Position numbers and translations under genes: made by a program. Shown in pieces: positions 1 through 10,608 of a stretch of 37,953 bases of DNA. The DNA is taken from the NCBI GenBank assembly GCA_024640345.1, contig JAHEFD010000022.1, positions 1-37,953 of the forward strand, written 5' to 3'. The stretch comes from Woeseiaceae bacterium. Its GTDB lineage: Bacteria; Pseudomonadota; Gammaproteobacteria; Steroidobacterales; Woeseiaceae. The notes under the pieces were generated by a model that was not told the DNA's origin, searched no databases, and was given only the letters and a program-made list of their open reading frames with translations. Every line of letters begins with the position of its first letter. The first letter of the stretch is position 1.

Positions 1-1
1 C

Positions 2-901
2 CTGTGGGGCGGCGTCGGCCGGGGTAAAACGTTCCTCATGGACCTCTTCTATTCGTCCCTCGATATTGAGCGGAAAAAGCGGATTCATTTTCATCGCATG
101 ATGAGTGATGTACACGCACGACTGAACAGGATCTCCGACAAGGAGGACCCGTTAAACGAAGTCGCCACCGAAATTTCCGCTGAAACGTCAGTCCTCTGTT
201 TCGATGAACTCTTTGTCAGTGACATTGGCGACGCGATGATTCTGGGCCGACTGCTGGAGGGGCTTTTTCAGCGCGGCGTTATTCTTGTTACGACGTCAAA
301 TTCGAGTCCGCGAGATTTGTATAAAGAGGGCCTGCAGCGGCAGCGTTTCGTACCAGCCATTGAAGCGCTGGAAAAACATCTCGATGTGCTGGAACTCGAT
401 GGCGGAACCGACTATCGACTGCAGCTGTTTGAGCAGGCGGGTACCTATCTGACCCCCGCCGACGAGCTGGCTCACATCAAACTAAGCCATTATTTTGCAG
501 AAATGGCGTCGGGTGAGGCGGTCAGCGATCATCAGATTGAGGTCCTTGGCCGCGCCATCCCCACGCGGCATTGCGCAAAAGGTATCGCCTGGTTTGATTT
601 CATGGATATTTGCGATGGGCCGCGAGGCCCGGAAGACTATATCGAGATCGCCCGCTGGTATCCGACCGTGATCATCTCCGATGTACCGATTTTAACGGCG
701 GAACTCGATAATCCGGCACGGCGATTCATCGCCCTCGTCGATGAGTTCTATGATCGTAAGGTCAAGCTGATCCTCTCGGCCGCCGCCTCCCCTGAATCGC
801 TATACCAGGGAACGCGACTCGAATTCGAGTTCCAAAGGACGACCAGCCGCCTGACGGAAATGCAGTCCTCCGACTACCTCCATGCCCCACACCTGGCGTG
901 A
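2..901 (+). CDS. zapE: Cell division protein ZapE (AFG1-like ATPase), 5' end cut off
   Basis: The reading frame is already open at the left edge, so only the last 299 residues are present. A Walker A loop (GGVGRGKT) lies at the very start, encoded upstream of the first ATG at 38, so that ATG is internal. A Walker B-like segment follows (CFDELFVSDIGDAM), which closely matches the ZapE/AFG1 signature. ZapE is a peripheral ATPase that associates with the Z ring during constriction; this role is family knowledge. The stop is TGA at 899-901. The next gene, a MarR regulator, starts about 87 bases downstream on the same strand and has no obvious functional link. Family assignment is firm; the missing N-terminus prevents a length comparison. 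Confidence 0.93.
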   Translation: MWGGVGRGKTFLMDLFYSSLDIERKKRIHFHRMMSDVHARLNRISDKEDPLNEVATEISAETSVLCFDELFVSDIGDAMILGRLLEGLFQRGVILVTTSNSSPRDLYKEGLQRQRFVPAIEALEKHLDVLELDGGTDYRLQLFEQAGTYLTPADELAHIKLSHYFAEMASGEAVSDHQIEVLGRAIPTRHCAKGIAWFDFMDICDGPRGPEDYIEIARWYPTVIISDVPILTAELDNPARRFIALVDEFYDRKVKLILSAAASPESLYQGTRLEFEFQRTTSRLTEMQSSDYLHAPHLA

Positions 902-988
902 TCCGGGTAACCACAGCGGTTTAACAAGTTGCTGCAACCACGTAACATTGGCAGCACAGGATTAAGGCCCCCCGGGGAGTATTCGGAA

Positions 989-1450
989 GTGGATGAAACA
1001 AACGACAAAACCTTGATTTTAGAGGATTTTTTGCCCTATCGCCTGGCGATTCTGTCGCACACGGTGTCGGGCCTGATTGCCCATGTCTATGACAAGAGAT
1101 TTGGCCTGACGATCCCGGAGTGGCGGGTTATTGCCATTGTCGGTCGTTTTCCCGGCCTTTCAGCCGTCGAAGTTGCCGAGCGGACCATGCTCGACAAGGT
1201 CGCGGTCAGCCGCGCCGTTACGAAACTGATCAAAGCAGGACGCATCGACCGGGAGTTTGCGGACGCTGATCGGCGCCGCTCGATTCTGACATTGTCCGAA
1301 GACGGACGAAAAGTTCATGACGAAGTCGCGCCTCTGGCGCTCGAAATGGAACAGGACCTGCTTCACGGACTCAGCGATGACCAGATTGCCGTTCTGAACA
1401 CGGTTATTGAGAGACTGCTAGCCCGGGCGCGCTTCATCAGCTCTCCCTGA
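989..1450 (+). CDS. MarR-family transcriptional regulator
   Basis: The product is a 153-residue winged-helix regulator. Its central part shows the MarR DNA-binding pattern: a helix-turn-helix around SAVEVAERTMLDKVAVSRAV, followed by a wing with DADRRRS and LTLSEDGR. Flanking N- and C-terminal helices (IPEWRVIAIV; LSDDQIAVLNTVIERL) are typical of the dimer interface. I chose the GTG at 989 because GGGGAG lies about ten bases upstream and the resulting length is normal for MarR. An in-frame TTG at 929 would add 20 unconserved residues. MarR proteins are usually repressors released by small ligands. No operator palindrome is obvious nearby, and the target is unknown; the downstream glutamate dehydrogenase gene is a candidate by position only. 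Confidence 0.9.
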   Translation: MDETNDKTLILEDFLPYRLAILSHTVSGLIAHVYDKRFGLTIPEWRVIAIVGRFPGLSAVEVAERTMLDKVAVSRAVTKLIKAGRIDREFADADRRRSILTLSEDGRKVHDEVAPLALEMEQDLLHGLSDDQIAVLNTVIERLLARARFISSP

Positions 1451-1656
1451 CGCGCGCTGACAAGATCGCCAGCGTCACCGCAGTTTGCAGCAGGCCACGA
1501 TTATCGCTGGATCTTCTGAAATCAGGTGGAATTTCGTGCCACTTTTCGACTCGGTGGGTAGCAATAGAGGATCGAGAGGAATAACCTTGCCACCCGAAAT
1601 AATCAGCCCTTTTTGTACTAATCGGACGATGTATTGATCCGGTCGGAGTACCTGTA

Positions 1657-4600
1657 GTGACAAAACAGCAACAGCGTCGCTCAAGCGACACGTCGGATCG
1701 TCTGCTCGACGAAATCGTGGCTACGAAGCCGCATACCGAAACCCTGAATTCCCGCAAAGACATCAATGCATTTCTACGTCGCTATTTTGCTGACGTGCCT
1801 TACGAAGATATGCATGACCGGTCGGCGACTATCATGGGTCAGGCTGCAGCGGCTCATCTCGATTTTGCGCGTATTCGCAAACCCGGCACGGCACTATTGC
1901 GCATCATCAATCCGGATGAAAAAACACACGGCTATCACTCCGCCTTCACGATCGTCGAAATGGTCAATGACAACATGCCGTTTCTCGTTGATTCCGTGTC
2001 GGCTGCGATCAACCGCCAGGGCCTGGCAATTCACATGACCGTACACCCGTTACTTCGGGTACACCGCGATGCACGTGGCAAGCTGACGAGGGTTTCCGGC
2101 CTCACTGACGAAGGTGGCAAAGTTGAGTCGTTCATAAGATTCACGGTCGACCGCGAGCCGAATCAGAATCACCTGAAAATTCTCGAGCATGAAATCACAA
2201 AAGTCCTCGCAGATGTACGCATGGCTGTTCGCGACTGGCGCATGATGCGCGACAAGATGCTCCAGGCCGCGTCCATGCTGAATCGTGGACCATCCGGCGC
2301 CGATTCTGCCGTGCGGGTGGAAACGGATTTACTGCTTCAGTGGATGGCAGATGATCATTTCACCTTTCTCGGATACCGTGAATACAAGCTTCGGACCCAT
2401 AAGGACAAAATTTACCTGGCGCCGGTAAAAGGCACCGGTCTTGGCGTTCTGTCGAATGATGATCGAGGCAGCCGCGCAGTTGAATTGAACAAGGAAATGC
2501 GCCGCCATACGCGCAAGAAGGACTGGCTGATAATAACCAAGGCCAACTCACGATCAACGGTTCATCGGCAAAGTTACCTTGACTATGTCGGTGTCAAAAT
2601 TTTTGACCGGAAAGGCAATGCGATCGGTGAGAAGCGATTTATCGGACTTTTCACGTCGATCGCGTACAGCGAAAGTCCCAGAACCATTCCGCTGCTCCGC
2701 CTTAAAGTCCAGCGAGTCCTCGAAGCGGCGGCAGTAGATTCTTCAGGGCATCGAGGGAAGGCACTCCTTCATATCCTTGATTCATTTCCGCGTGATGAAC
2801 TGTTCCAGAGCTCGGTCAAAGACCTGGTCCGAACAACGACCGGCATACTCAATCTGCAGGACAGGCGACGCGTCAAGTTTTTCCTTAGACGGGACACCTT
2901 CCGGCGTTTCTTCTCATGCATCATTTACGTGCCCCGTGAAAAATACACTACCGCTGTACGCCGGCAGGTCGAGGAGATCCTCCTGGAGGAATTCCAGGGC
3001 CTGTCGGTCGACTCCAGTGTGCAGATCGTCGATTCACCCCTGGCACGCATGTATACGATTGTCAGGATTGGCAGCGAGAACCGTCCTCGCATCAGTATTC
3101 GCCGTATCGAGTCCCGAATCGCCGAAGCAGTTGTTAGCTGGCGCGATCATCTGCGCGAACAATTGGTCGAAAAATACGGTCAGGACGAGGGTTTTGCCCT
3201 GTTTCACGAGTATGGCGAAAGCTATTCCGCCGCTTATGAAGCCGACCTCGAACCGAGAGTTGCCTGCCTCGATACGAAGCGAATTGACGGTATCAGAAAA
3301 GGTGAACACGACAATTTTCTGCTTCTTCACAGCCCGTCGGCAGACGAACCCGACCAGCTGAATTTTCGAACATTCAGACAAGATGAACCCCTGGTCCTGT
3401 CAAGCGTCCTTCCCTTGCTCGAGGACCTTGGCGCAGACGTGCTCAGTGAAAATCCATATGTGCTGGAGCTGCGTGACGGCCGTTCGTTCTGGATCCAGGA
3501 CTTTCATCTTCGTTTCAAAAAGATGCCAGAGGGTGGCAAGGAAACCCTGGCCGAACGCTTCCAGGAAGGTTTCCGCCAGGCATTAACCGGGGAATCCGAA
3601 AGTGATAATTTCAACGAATTGATCCTTGCGGCCGGACTCACGGCACGTCAGACAACGCTGATTCGATGCTACGCGAGATTCATCCTCCAGCTCGGCCTCC
3701 CGTTCAGTCAGAATCTCATGGAAGAGGTCCTGGTCAACCATTCGGATCTCGCCTGTGCGCTGGTGCGAAAATTCCAGGCGCAATTCAAGCCGAAACTGTC
3801 GAATGCAAAACGCAGGGAAGAGCTGGAGAATTGTGACAAGGCAATCTCCAAGGGAATTTCAAAGGCCAATAGCCTTGATGAGGACAGAATTCTCAGTGCG
3901 TTTGCGGGTGCGATAGATGCAACACTCCGCACTAATTATTTCCAGGTCGACGATGAAGGTAACAGCAAATCCCACCTGTCGATCAAGGTCGACCCGAGTC
4001 GCATCGCCGAGATGCCACTCCCCAGGCCAAAATACGAGATCTTCGTTTATTCACCGCGTGTAGAAGGTGTGCATTTGCGGGGCGGGGATATCGCTCGCGG
4101 TGGCATCCGCTGGTCAGACCGGCGTGAGGATTTCAGAACTGAAGTGCTCGGCCTGATGAAAGCCCAGGTCGTCAAGAACACGGTCATCGTTCCAACAGGC
4201 GCCAAGGGCGGATTCTTTCCAAAACGCATGCCCACGGGTGACCGCGAAGCAGTCATGGCCGAGGGTATCGCCTGCTACCGCATCTTCATCAGCGGCCTGC
4301 TCGACATAACCGACAACGTCGTTGGTGAAAAAGTTGTGCCGCCCAGCAATGTCGTCAGACGTGATGGTGACGACCCCTACCTGGTTGTTGCAGCCGACAA
4401 AGGGACAGCAACATTCTCCGATATCGCTAACGGAATTTCTGCAGAGTACGGATTCTGGCTGGACGATGCGTTTGCGTCGGGAGGGTCAGCCGGCTACGAC
4501 CACAAGAAGATGGGCATCACTGCGAGGGGCGGGTGGGAAGCCGTAAGCAGGCATTTTCGCGAGCAGGGTGTCGACATACAGAAAGAACCGTTCACGGTTA

Positions 4601-6489
4601 TCGGTATCGGCGACATGAGCGGGGACGTTTTCGGTAATGGAATGTTGCTTTCGAGAAAAATCAAGCTGGTTGCTGCATTCAACCACATGCATATTTTTCT
4701 CGACCCCGAACCTGACATGGCCGCCAGCTTCCGGGAGAGGAAGCGCCTGTTCAAATTGAGCCGCTCAAGTTGGGCCGACTACAAGGAAGAGCTGATCTCG
4801 AAAGGCGGTGGTGTTTTTTCGCGCCAGGCAAAACAGATCAGGTTAAGCCCTGAAGTCCGAAAAATGCTCGGTACAACGGAAGTCACAATGAGACCGCTGG
4901 CCCTGATTCGTTTGATATTGCAAATGAGGGTGGATCTCTGGTGGAACGGTGGCATCGGCACGTATGTAAAGGCGAGCTCCGAAAGCCATGCCGATGTTGG
5001 CGACCGCAGCAACGATAACCTGAGGATCAATGCCAACGCCCTGCGCTGCAAGGTCATAGGCGAAGGTGGCAATCTCGGCCTGACACAGCGCGCCAGGGTT
5101 GAGTACAGCCTGAACGGCGGCAGGATCAATACGGACTTCATCGATAACTCCGGTGGTGTGGACAGTTCCGATCGGGAGGTCAACATCAAGATTCTGCTCC
5201 GTGCCGCAGAGAAGGAACAGGGTCTCACCAGGGAGCAGCGGAACGACCTGCTGGTTTCAATGACCGACGAGATTGCGCAGTTCGTCTTGCGCAGCAATTA
5301 TCTCCAGACCCAATCCATCAGCATGATGGAAGCACAGGCCAGGGAAAGACTGTCGGAAACAGCACGGCTTATTAACGATCTTGAGAAGTCTGGTTTGCTG
5401 AACCGACACCTCGAATTCCTGCCCGACGATGTGGAAATCGAAGAGCGCAGACAACGCGACCAGGGGCTGACCAGACCTGAGCTCGCGATTATTCTGAGCT
5501 ATGCGAAGATCGACCTGTACAACGGCCTCGAAAGTTCAGACCAGGCGCTTGATGACTTCCTGACAACCGACCCGCAACGCTACTTTCCGCCCGTATTACG
5601 GCGCCGTTACCCGGACCTGATTGCGAGTCACCGCCTCAGTCGGCAGATCCTGTCAACGCTTATCGCGAACAATATCGTCAATCGCATGGGACCTTCGTTT
5701 GTCAAGCGAATGCAGGTCGACTCGGGCGCCAACATCGTCACGATTGCGAGAGCCTATGTCGTCGCACGCGAAATCTGCGGAGCCAGTGAAATCTGGCGAG
5801 CGATTGAAGAACTGGACAACAAGATACCGGCGAACATCCAGCATTCAATGATGTTTGACGTTGGGCGAATCCTGCGCCATGCCTGTTACTGGCTGATCGA
5901 ACGATACGGTGACGAACTTGAAATAGTGACAGCCGTCCAGGAGCTCCGGGAGAATATGGCACTTATCTATTCCCGGGCCCTGAGCATCGTCATTGGGCCA
6001 GCCAAGGACCGCCAGAGGCTCGCCGCGGATGAATACATGCAACATGGCGTGCCGGACAAACTGGCAAAGAAGATGGCCGCACTATTACTGACACGTGGCG
6101 GACTGGACATTGCCGATCTCGCCAACCGCTATCGCAAGGACGTGACGGAAACGGCGCGCATGTATGCCGGCATGAGTGACAGACTTGGTATCGTTTGGAT
6201 GAACCGTTGCGTTGAAGCTCTGCAAGCCGAGGGTCGATGGCAGGCTTTGGCAAGAAGCAATCTTCGCGACGACTTTTACAGAATTCGCCGCGACTTTGCG
6301 ACGGTGTTGCTAAGCGGCCGCAGCAGAAAGACCCCGGAAGAAGCCTTCGAAACGTGGCTTCAAAAGAACGCGGCCTCGATCAGATTGTTTGATTCGATTC
6401 TTGGCGAAATGCGCCTTCGATCCGATATCGACTTCGCAACGTTAACCGTTGCTGCGCAAGAACTACGAAAATTAACTGACAGCTTGTAG
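1657..6489 (+). CDS. gdhB: NAD-specific glutamate dehydrogenase, large (180-kDa class)
   Basis: This 1610-residue protein matches the very large bacterial NAD-glutamate dehydrogenases, which are normally about 1,600 residues. They oxidise glutamate to 2-oxoglutarate and ammonia, chiefly in catabolism. The catalytic core carries [19 protein letters not shown] near residue 815, then a [12 protein letters not shown] segment near residue 845, both diagnostic of the class. A further conserved segment, [15 protein letters not shown], follows near residue 1165. About 800 residues N-terminal to the core form the regulatory region typical of this class. The start is GTG at 1657 with GGAG about eight bases upstream. 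gpmA follows after only 17 bases, so cotranscription is likely. The symbol follows Pseudomonas usage. The frame is intact throughout. Confidence 0.96.
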   Translation: MTKQQQRRSSDTSDRLLDEIVATKPHTETLNSRKDINAFLRRYFADVPYEDMHDRSATIMGQAAAAHLDFARIRKPGTALLRIINPDEKTHGYHSAFTIVEMVNDNMPFLVDSVSAAINRQGLAIHMTVHPLLRVHRDARGKLTRVSGLTDEGGKVESFIRFTVDREPNQNHLKILEHEITKVLADVRMAVRDWRMMRDKMLQAASMLNRGPSGADSAVRVETDLLLQWMADDHFTFLGYREYKLRTHKDKIYLAPVKGTGLGVLSNDDRGSRAVELNKEMRRHTRKKDWLIITKANSRSTVHRQSYLDYVGVKIFDRKGNAIGEKRFIGLFTSIAYSESPRTIPLLRLKVQRVLEAAAVDSSGHRGKALLHILDSFPRDELFQSSVKDLVRTTTGILNLQDRRRVKFFLRRDTFRRFFSCIIYVPREKYTTAVRRQVEEILLEEFQGLSVDSSVQIVDSPLARMYTIVRIGSENRPRISIRRIESRIAEAVVSWRDHLREQLVEKYGQDEGFALFHEYGESYSAAYEADLEPRVACLDTKRIDGIRKGEHDNFLLLHSPSADEPDQLNFRTFRQDEPLVLSSVLPLLEDLGADVLSENPYVLELRDGRSFWIQDFHLRFKKMPEGGKETLAERFQEGFRQALTGESESDNFNELILAAGLTARQTTLIRCYARFILQLGLPFSQNLMEEVLVNHSDLACALVRKFQAQFKPKLSNAKRREELENCDKAISKGISKANSLDEDRILSAFAGAIDATLRTNYFQVDDEGNSKSHLSIKVDPSRIAEMPLPRPKYEIFVYSPRVEGVHLRGGDIARGGIRWSDRREDFRTEVLGLMKAQVVKNTVIVPTGAKGGFFPKRMPTGDREAVMAEGIACYRIFISGLLDITDNVVGEKVVPPSNVVRRDGDDPYLVVAADKGTATFSDIANGISAEYGFWLDDAFASGGSAGYDHKKMGITARGGWEAVSRHFREQGVDIQKEPFTVIGIGDMSGDVFGNGMLLSRKIKLVAAFNHMHIFLDPEPDMAASFRERKRLFKLSRSSWADYKEELISKGGGVFSRQAKQIRLSPEVRKMLGTTEVTMRPLALIRLILQMRVDLWWNGGIGTYVKASSESHADVGDRSNDNLRINANALRCKVIGEGGNLGLTQRARVEYSLNGGRINTDFIDNSGGVDSSDREVNIKILLRAAEKEQGLTREQRNDLLVSMTDEIAQFVLRSNYLQTQSISMMEAQARERLSETARLINDLEKSGLLNRHLEFLPDDVEIEERRQRDQGLTRPELAIILSYAKIDLYNGLESSDQALDDFLTTDPQRYFPPVLRRRYPDLIASHRLSRQILSTLIANNIVNRMGPSFVKRMQVDSGANIVTIARAYVVAREICGASEIWRAIEELDNKIPANIQHSMMFDVGRILRHACYWLIERYGDELEIVTAVQELRENMALIYSRALSIVIGPAKDRQRLAADEYMQHGVPDKLAKKMAALLLTRGGLDIADLANRYRKDVTETARMYAGMSDRLGIVWMNRCVEALQAEGRWQALARSNLRDDFYRIRRDFATVLLSGRSRKTPEEAFETWLQKNAASIRLFDSILGEMRLRSDIDFATLTVAAQELRKLTDSL

Positions 6490-6506
6490 AAAAAAACGGA
6501 GCATTC

Positions 6507-7250
6507 ATGGCAGGCAAACTTGTTCTCTGCCGTCACGGCCAAAGTGACTGGAACCTTAAGAACCTATTCACCGGGTGGACGGATGTCGACCTGACCGAAA
6601 AAGGAATCGCCGAGGCGATCGATGCTGGCAGGCTTCTCAAAAGCCTGGATTACGAATTCGATATCGCGTTCACATCCGTGCTTAAACGAGCCATCCGGAC
6701 ACTCTGGATCATGCTCGACGAGATGGACCGAATGTGGATACCGGTTGTCAGGGACTGGCGCCTGAACGAACGGCACTATGGCGCACTGCAGGGTTTGAAC
6801 AAGGCGGAAACATCGGCGAAGTACGGCGATGACCAGGTGCATATCTGGCGACGCAGCTACGCCGTGCCGCCACCAGCGCTCGACATCGATGACGAACGGC
6901 ACCCTTCTCACGACAAACGTTACGCCGGAATCGACAATTTGCCGGCTACCGAATCACTCGCGACGACGCTCGATCGCGTTATGCCTTGCTGGAATGAAAC
7001 AGTCGTTCCGGAACTAAGGCGTGGAAAGAATGTACTCATCGCCGCTCATGGAAACAGCCTGCGCGCCCTGGTCAAGATGCTCGATAATGTTTCGGAAGAG
7101 GAAATTACCGGATTCAACATTCCGACAGGCATACCGCTGGCGTATGAGCTGGACGACACGCTGACGCCGATCTCACGAGAGTTCCTCGGTGACGCGGAAG
7201 CAGTCGCTGCAGCCGCCGCAGCTGTGGCCAACCAGGCTAAGGCCCAATAG
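6507..7250 (+). CDS. gpmA: 2,3-bisphosphoglycerate-dependent phosphoglycerate mutase
   Basis: The product is 247 residues, close to the roughly 250 of characterised GpmA proteins. It interconverts 3- and 2-phosphoglycerate in glycolysis and gluconeogenesis using a phosphohistidine. The phosphoacceptor motif [10 protein letters not shown] is at residues 7-16. [11 protein letters not shown] supplies the catalytic glutamate region, and the second catalytic histidine lies in [16 protein letters not shown] Shine-Dalgarno sits just upstream of the ATG. The C-terminus ends in an alanine-rich tail ([16 protein letters not shown]) that I do not consider functional. Position directly behind the glutamate dehydrogenase suggests a shared transcript linking amino-acid carbon to gluconeogenesis, though this is only inference. 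Confidence 0.96.
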   Translation: MAGKLVLCRHGQSDWNLKNLFTGWTDVDLTEKGIAEAIDAGRLLKSLDYEFDIAFTSVLKRAIRTLWIMLDEMDRMWIPVVRDWRLNERHYGALQGLNKAETSAKYGDDQVHIWRRSYAVPPPALDIDDERHPSHDKRYAGIDNLPATESLATTLDRVMPCWNETVVPELRRGKNVLIAAHGNSLRALVKMLDNVSEEEITGFNIPTGIPLAYELDDTLTPISREFLGDAEAVAAAAAAVANQAKAQ

Positions 7251-7287
7251 ATCCGACCAAGCGGTACTACGACTGGCGCTTCGGATC
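7250..7287. repeat. Inverted repeat between convergent gpmA and tesB
   Basis: The arms GATCCG-acc-AAGCG and CGCTT-CGGATC can pair over 11 bases with a three-base bulge and a 13-base loop. The repeat covers the last base of gpmA and the 3' end of tesB. There is no T-run on either side, so it is not a canonical intrinsic terminator. It may stabilise or separate the two convergent transcripts, or be a chance structure. Confidence 0.35.
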
Positions 7288-8169
7288 GGAGCGCTTCGCC
7301 TTGCTTGCCTCTTCGGACAAGACCCTGACCAGGCCCTCCTGGGCCGACGATGCGACGAGGACGCCGTCTGCGGTAAAAAACTGACCTCTTGATAAACCCC
7401 TCGCTCCTGAGGAGTTTGGACTGTCCATGGAATACAGTAGCCATTCATCGACGCGAAATTCCCGGTGAAACCAGAGCGCGTGGTCAAGACTCGCCATCAT
7501 TACCTGGCTGCGGTTGAATGTCAGTCCATGCGGCAGCGTGCTGGTCCCCAGTAATTCGTAGTCGGAAACATAGGCCAGCAGGTTCTGGTGAAGTGCCAGT
7601 TCTCCCGGCAGTTTGTCCACCGCCTTGATCCAGACATATTTTTTCGGTGGCCGTTTCTCCGGCATCGTAAAGTCCATCGGCTGAACAGGCCTGAACTCGA
7701 ATGGTCGCTTATGCGTCAGGTAACGGCGCATTTTTTCGGGTATCTGCTGCAGGATTTCCGGCGCAACTTCGGTCAGGTCCTGCAAACCATCGGGCCCTTC
7801 GACTTCAGGCATTCTTGCCTGGTGCTCGAGTCCGGGTTCAGGTTTCTGGAAGGAGGCAGCAAGATTGAAAATCGGCCTGCCATGCTGAATGGCGACAACG
7901 CGCCGCACAGAAAAACTGCCGCCGTCCCTGGCGCGGTCTACTTCGTAGATGATCGGTGAGTTCATATCACCTCGGCGCAGGAAATAGGCATGTAACGAAT
8001 GGGCGCGACGATCGTCCACCGTGAGATGCGCAGCGGATAGTGCTTGTCCAAGCACTTGCCCGCCGAATACCTGGGCACTACCGATATCGCGACTCTGGCC
8101 GCGAAAAATATTGTCCTCGATACGTTCGAGCGTCAGCAGATCAGTCAGATCTTTAAGTACGGAATGCAT
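7267..8169 (-). CDS. tesB: Acyl-CoA thioesterase II (TesB)
   Basis: This 300-residue double-hotdog thioesterase hydrolyses medium- and long-chain acyl-CoA to free acid and CoA. The N-terminal half carries FRGQSRDIGSAQVFGGQVLG, and the C-terminal half contains the active-site aspartate in SLDHALWFHREFRVDEWLL and the conserved glutamine in SSAQEGLVR. The third triad position found in E. coli TesB (Thr in its ESTSAS segment) appears as Pro in DSPNSSGARG. Length is slightly above the E. coli enzyme (286). It is the last gene of a three-gene minus-strand cluster, 17 bases after the SDR-like gene and downstream of an acyl-CoA ligase. That context suggests overflow control of acyl-CoA pools or release of a product acid. 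Its 3' end faces gpmA with a 16-base gap. Confidence 0.94.
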   Translation of the reverse strand: MHSVLKDLTDLLTLERIEDNIFRGQSRDIGSAQVFGGQVLGQALSAAHLTVDDRRAHSLHAYFLRRGDMNSPIIYEVDRARDGGSFSVRRVVAIQHGRPIFNLAASFQKPEPGLEHQARMPEVEGPDGLQDLTEVAPEILQQIPEKMRRYLTHKRPFEFRPVQPMDFTMPEKRPPKKYVWIKAVDKLPGELALHQNLLAYVSDYELLGTSTLPHGLTFNRSQVMMASLDHALWFHREFRVDEWLLYSMDSPNSSGARGLSRGQFFTADGVLVASSAQEGLVRVLSEEASKAKRSDPKRQS

Positions 8170-8186
8170 GGGCGTTGTTCGTTTTT

Positions 8187-8939
8187 TTAGGACGACGCAA
8201 CTCCCCCATCGACCATGATTCCCGTTCCACTGACGAATACTGAATCGTCTGTCGCGAGGAAAAGTGCAACCTTGGCCACATCGACCGGCTCACCCAGCCG
8301 TTTTGCTGCAGATCGTTGAATGCAGAAATCGCGTAACTTCTTGTCGTTGTTAAATACGCGCCGGCTTTCCGGGGTCATTATCGCGCCAAGTTGTATGTAG
8401 TTGGCGTTAATTCCGAACGGTGCCGTTTCAGCTGCAAGGCGCCGGGTCAGATCAGCGATTGCCGCTTCTGATTTCGCATAGCTGTCAGAGCCGTCTTTTG
8501 CGAAGACACTGCGATTGAATCCCAGCACAATGATGCGACCCGCCGGACTACTTTTCATCATCGGCAGCAGCTGATGACAGATGCCTTCGACCAGATCATT
8601 TTTCCGTGATATCAGCCGGCCAAGTACTTCGTCATCGCCGTCTGAAATAGGGCCCTCGGACTGTGCGCTGAGATTGCAAATAACGATATCAACAACGCCA
8701 AGTTCAGTGGCAGCCAGTTCTCCAACTTTGGTGACAGCGTCGGCACCCTTCATATCCAGGGGCGCACCACGAACTCCACGAACACCCTTGAAGTGGGTCT
8801 CGATACCACTGTTAGGAGAATCGATCGCGAGCACCTCTGCCCCGTGCTTCACCAGTGTCCGAACGATTGCTTCGCCAATACCGCCACCGGCACCGGTTAC
8901 CACTGCTCTCAATCCAAAAAGACGCAATGCGTCAGCCAT
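8187..8939 (-). CDS. SDR-fold protein with degenerate active site
   Basis: This 250-residue Rossmann protein belongs to the classical short-chain dehydrogenase/reductase family by length, by its N-terminal cofactor loop TGAGGGIG, and by its C-terminal GIMVDGGVASS. The catalytic features are altered. The segment aligning with the Tyr-x-x-x-Lys motif reads YAKSEAA, so the lysine position holds glutamate. The position of the catalytic serine, 13 residues before the tyrosine, is phenylalanine (VLGFNRS). The structural NNAG motif is replaced by CNLS. I expect it to bind nucleotide or acyl-CoA without normal oxidoreductase activity, or to use an unusual mechanism. It lies between the acyl-CoA ligase (37-base gap) and tesB (17-base gap), clearly one operon. 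GGTGAAG precedes the ATG. Confidence 0.88.
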   Translation of the reverse strand: MADALRLFGLRAVVTGAGGGIGEAIVRTLVKHGAEVLAIDSPNSGIETHFKGVRGVRGAPLDMKGADAVTKVGELAATELGVVDIVICNLSAQSEGPISDGDDEVLGRLISRKNDLVEGICHQLLPMMKSSPAGRIIVLGFNRSVFAKDGSDSYAKSEAAIADLTRRLAAETAPFGINANYIQLGAIMTPESRRVFNNDKKLRDFCIQRSAAKRLGEPVDVAKVALFLATDDSVFVSGTGIMVDGGVASS

Positions 8940-8976
8940 ACTTCACCCAATTATATTGATATTGCAAAAAATTCTA

Positions 8977-10608
8977 TCAGGACGGCAATTCGTAATCCGC
9001 GAACTGCTTCCTTAATTCGATCTTCTTGATTTTCCCGGTTGCCGTGTGCGGAATCTCGTCGACGAAGACAACGTCGTCGGGAATCCACCACTTCGCAATC
9101 TTGCCCTCGAGCCATGCCAGCAACTCGTCGCGCTCGAGGCTGGCACCTTTGGCCCTGATTATGATCAGCAAAGGTCGCTCGGTCCATTTCGGGTGTGCCA
9201 CGCCGATTACTGCCGCCTCCGCGACGGCATCATGACCCATCGCCGTGTTTTCTATATCGATCGAGCTGATCCATTCCCCACCCGACTTGATAACGTCCTT
9301 TGTCCGGTCCGTGATCGACATGTAGCCGTCTTCGTCAATGATCGCTACGTCGCCCGTATCGAACCATCCATCGGCGGTGTGCGAGCCGCTCTTGCCTTCC
9401 AGCCTGAAATAGTCGCTGCAAATCCACGGGCCACGAACCTGCAATGACCCGTAGGCCACACCGTCCCACGGCATTTCCGTTCCTTTGTCGTCGACAATAC
9501 GCATTTCCACACCGAAAATGCCGCGCCCTGCTTTCGCACGGACCGCGATCATTTCATCCGGCGTCAGTGTCTCCATCCCGAACTTCGGCGTGCTGACGGT
9601 ACCCAACGGGCTCATTTCCGTCATACCCCAGCCCTGGATGACGGTGACATCATGTTTATCCCTGAAGTCACGAATCATCCGCTCAGGCACCGCGGCGCCA
9701 CCAATGACAGTGCGCTGGAGCTTGTTCAGTTTCTTGCCGGCGGAATCCGCATATTGCAAAAGCGCCAGCCATACGGTTGGCACGCCAAGCGCCAACGAAA
9801 CGTTTTCCTGCTCGAGCAGACCGTAAAGCGTCTCACCATCACCCATCTTCGGGCCGGGGAATACGAGCTTGCAACCGACCATCAATGCCGCATAGGGAAT
9901 GCCCCAGGCATTGACATGAAAGAGCGGCACGACCGGCAGGACACAATCGATGCTGGACAGATTCATCACGTCGGGTGATACGGCGGCATAAGCATGAAGA
10001 ATGGTCGAGCGGTGATCGTAAAGAACACCCTTTGGATCGCCTGTTGTTCCCGATGTGTAGCACAGTGCCGATGCCGATCGCTCGTCAAACACCGGCCAGT
10101 CGAATGCATCGCTTTCTGCGCCAATCAGGGTTTCATAGCAGACGGCATTCTTCAGATTCGTCTCCGGCATGTGCTTCTCATCGGTCATGATGACGAAACC
10201 CTCAACGCCCGGTATCTGGTCGGCAATTTTTTCGAGCAGCGGAACGATCAGCAGATCGACAAAGATCCACCGGTCCTCCGCATGATTAATGATGAAGACC
10301 ACCTGCTCGGGAAACAGCCTTGGATTGACCGTGTGACATACGTAGCCGGAACCACCGATAGCGTAATAAGCCTCGAGGTGCCGGTAGTCATTCCAGGCCA
10401 GCGTGGCAACCCGATCGCCTTGCATAAGGCCAAGCTTTCCGAGGGCATTTGCCAATTGTCGGGTTCGCCGAAAGCACTCCTGATAGGTATATCGATGCAG
10501 CGGGTTATCCGCTGTAACTGACACGATTTCCTGGTTCCCGAAGTTGCGATCTGCGTGGCGCAGTATCGTTGATATCAGGAGCTCGCTATCCATCATCAGG
10601 CCATGCAT
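8977..10608 (-). CDS. Medium/long-chain fatty acid--CoA ligase (AMP-forming)
   Basis: The 543-residue product is an ANL-superfamily adenylating enzyme that activates a carboxylic acid with ATP and then loads CoA. The phosphate-binding loop reads YTSGTTGDPKGVLYDHRS. The A5-type motif is GWGMTEMSPLGT, the hinge region is FDTGDVAIIDEDGYMSITDR followed by TKDVIKSGGEWIS, and the catalytic lysine lies in PHTATGKIKKIELRK. The N-terminus (MHGLMMDSELLISTILRHA) and overall pattern resemble AlkK-type medium/long-chain ligases, but the substrate cannot be read from sequence. The start at 10608 follows a G-run Shine-Dalgarno. It is the first gene of the operon with the SDR-like protein and TesB, and its promoter region is shared divergently with the TonB-dependent receptor. 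Confidence 0.94.
   Translation of the reverse strand: MHGLMMDSELLISTILRHADRNFGNQEIVSVTADNPLHRYTYQECFRRTRQLANALGKLGLMQGDRVATLAWNDYRHLEAYYAIGGSGYVCHTVNPRLFPEQVVFIINHAEDRWIFVDLLIVPLLEKIADQIPGVEGFVIMTDEKHMPETNLKNAVCYETLIGAESDAFDWPVFDERSASALCYTSGTTGDPKGVLYDHRSTILHAYAAVSPDVMNLSSIDCVLPVVPLFHVNAWGIPYAALMVGCKLVFPGPKMGDGETLYGLLEQENVSLALGVPTVWLALLQYADSAGKKLNKLQRTVIGGAAVPERMIRDFRDKHDVTVIQGWGMTEMSPLGTVSTPKFGMETLTPDEMIAVRAKAGRGIFGVEMRIVDDKGTEMPWDGVAYGSLQVRGPWICSDYFRLEGKSGSHTADGWFDTGDVAIIDEDGYMSITDRTKDVIKSGGEWISSIDIENTAMGHDAVAEAAVIGVAHPKWTERPLLIIIRAKGASLERDELLAWLEGKIAKWWIPDDVVFVDEIPHTATGKIKKIELRKQFADYELPS

Noticed and set aside
1475-1684. A 69-codon minus-strand frame between the MarR gene and the glutamate dehydrogenase, partly overlapping the latter's start
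   Set aside because: It starts with TTG, has no ribosome site, overlaps the dehydrogenase 5' end and matches no family I recognise.
4779-5297. A 172-codon minus-strand frame inside the glutamate dehydrogenase gene
   Set aside because: It is antisense to strongly conserved coding sequence, Ser/Arg/Leu-rich, and has no recognisable domain.
9994-10521. A 175-codon plus-strand frame antisense to the acyl-CoA ligase
   Set aside because: The minus-strand ligase is intact with all motifs; the opposite frame has biased composition and no family resemblance.
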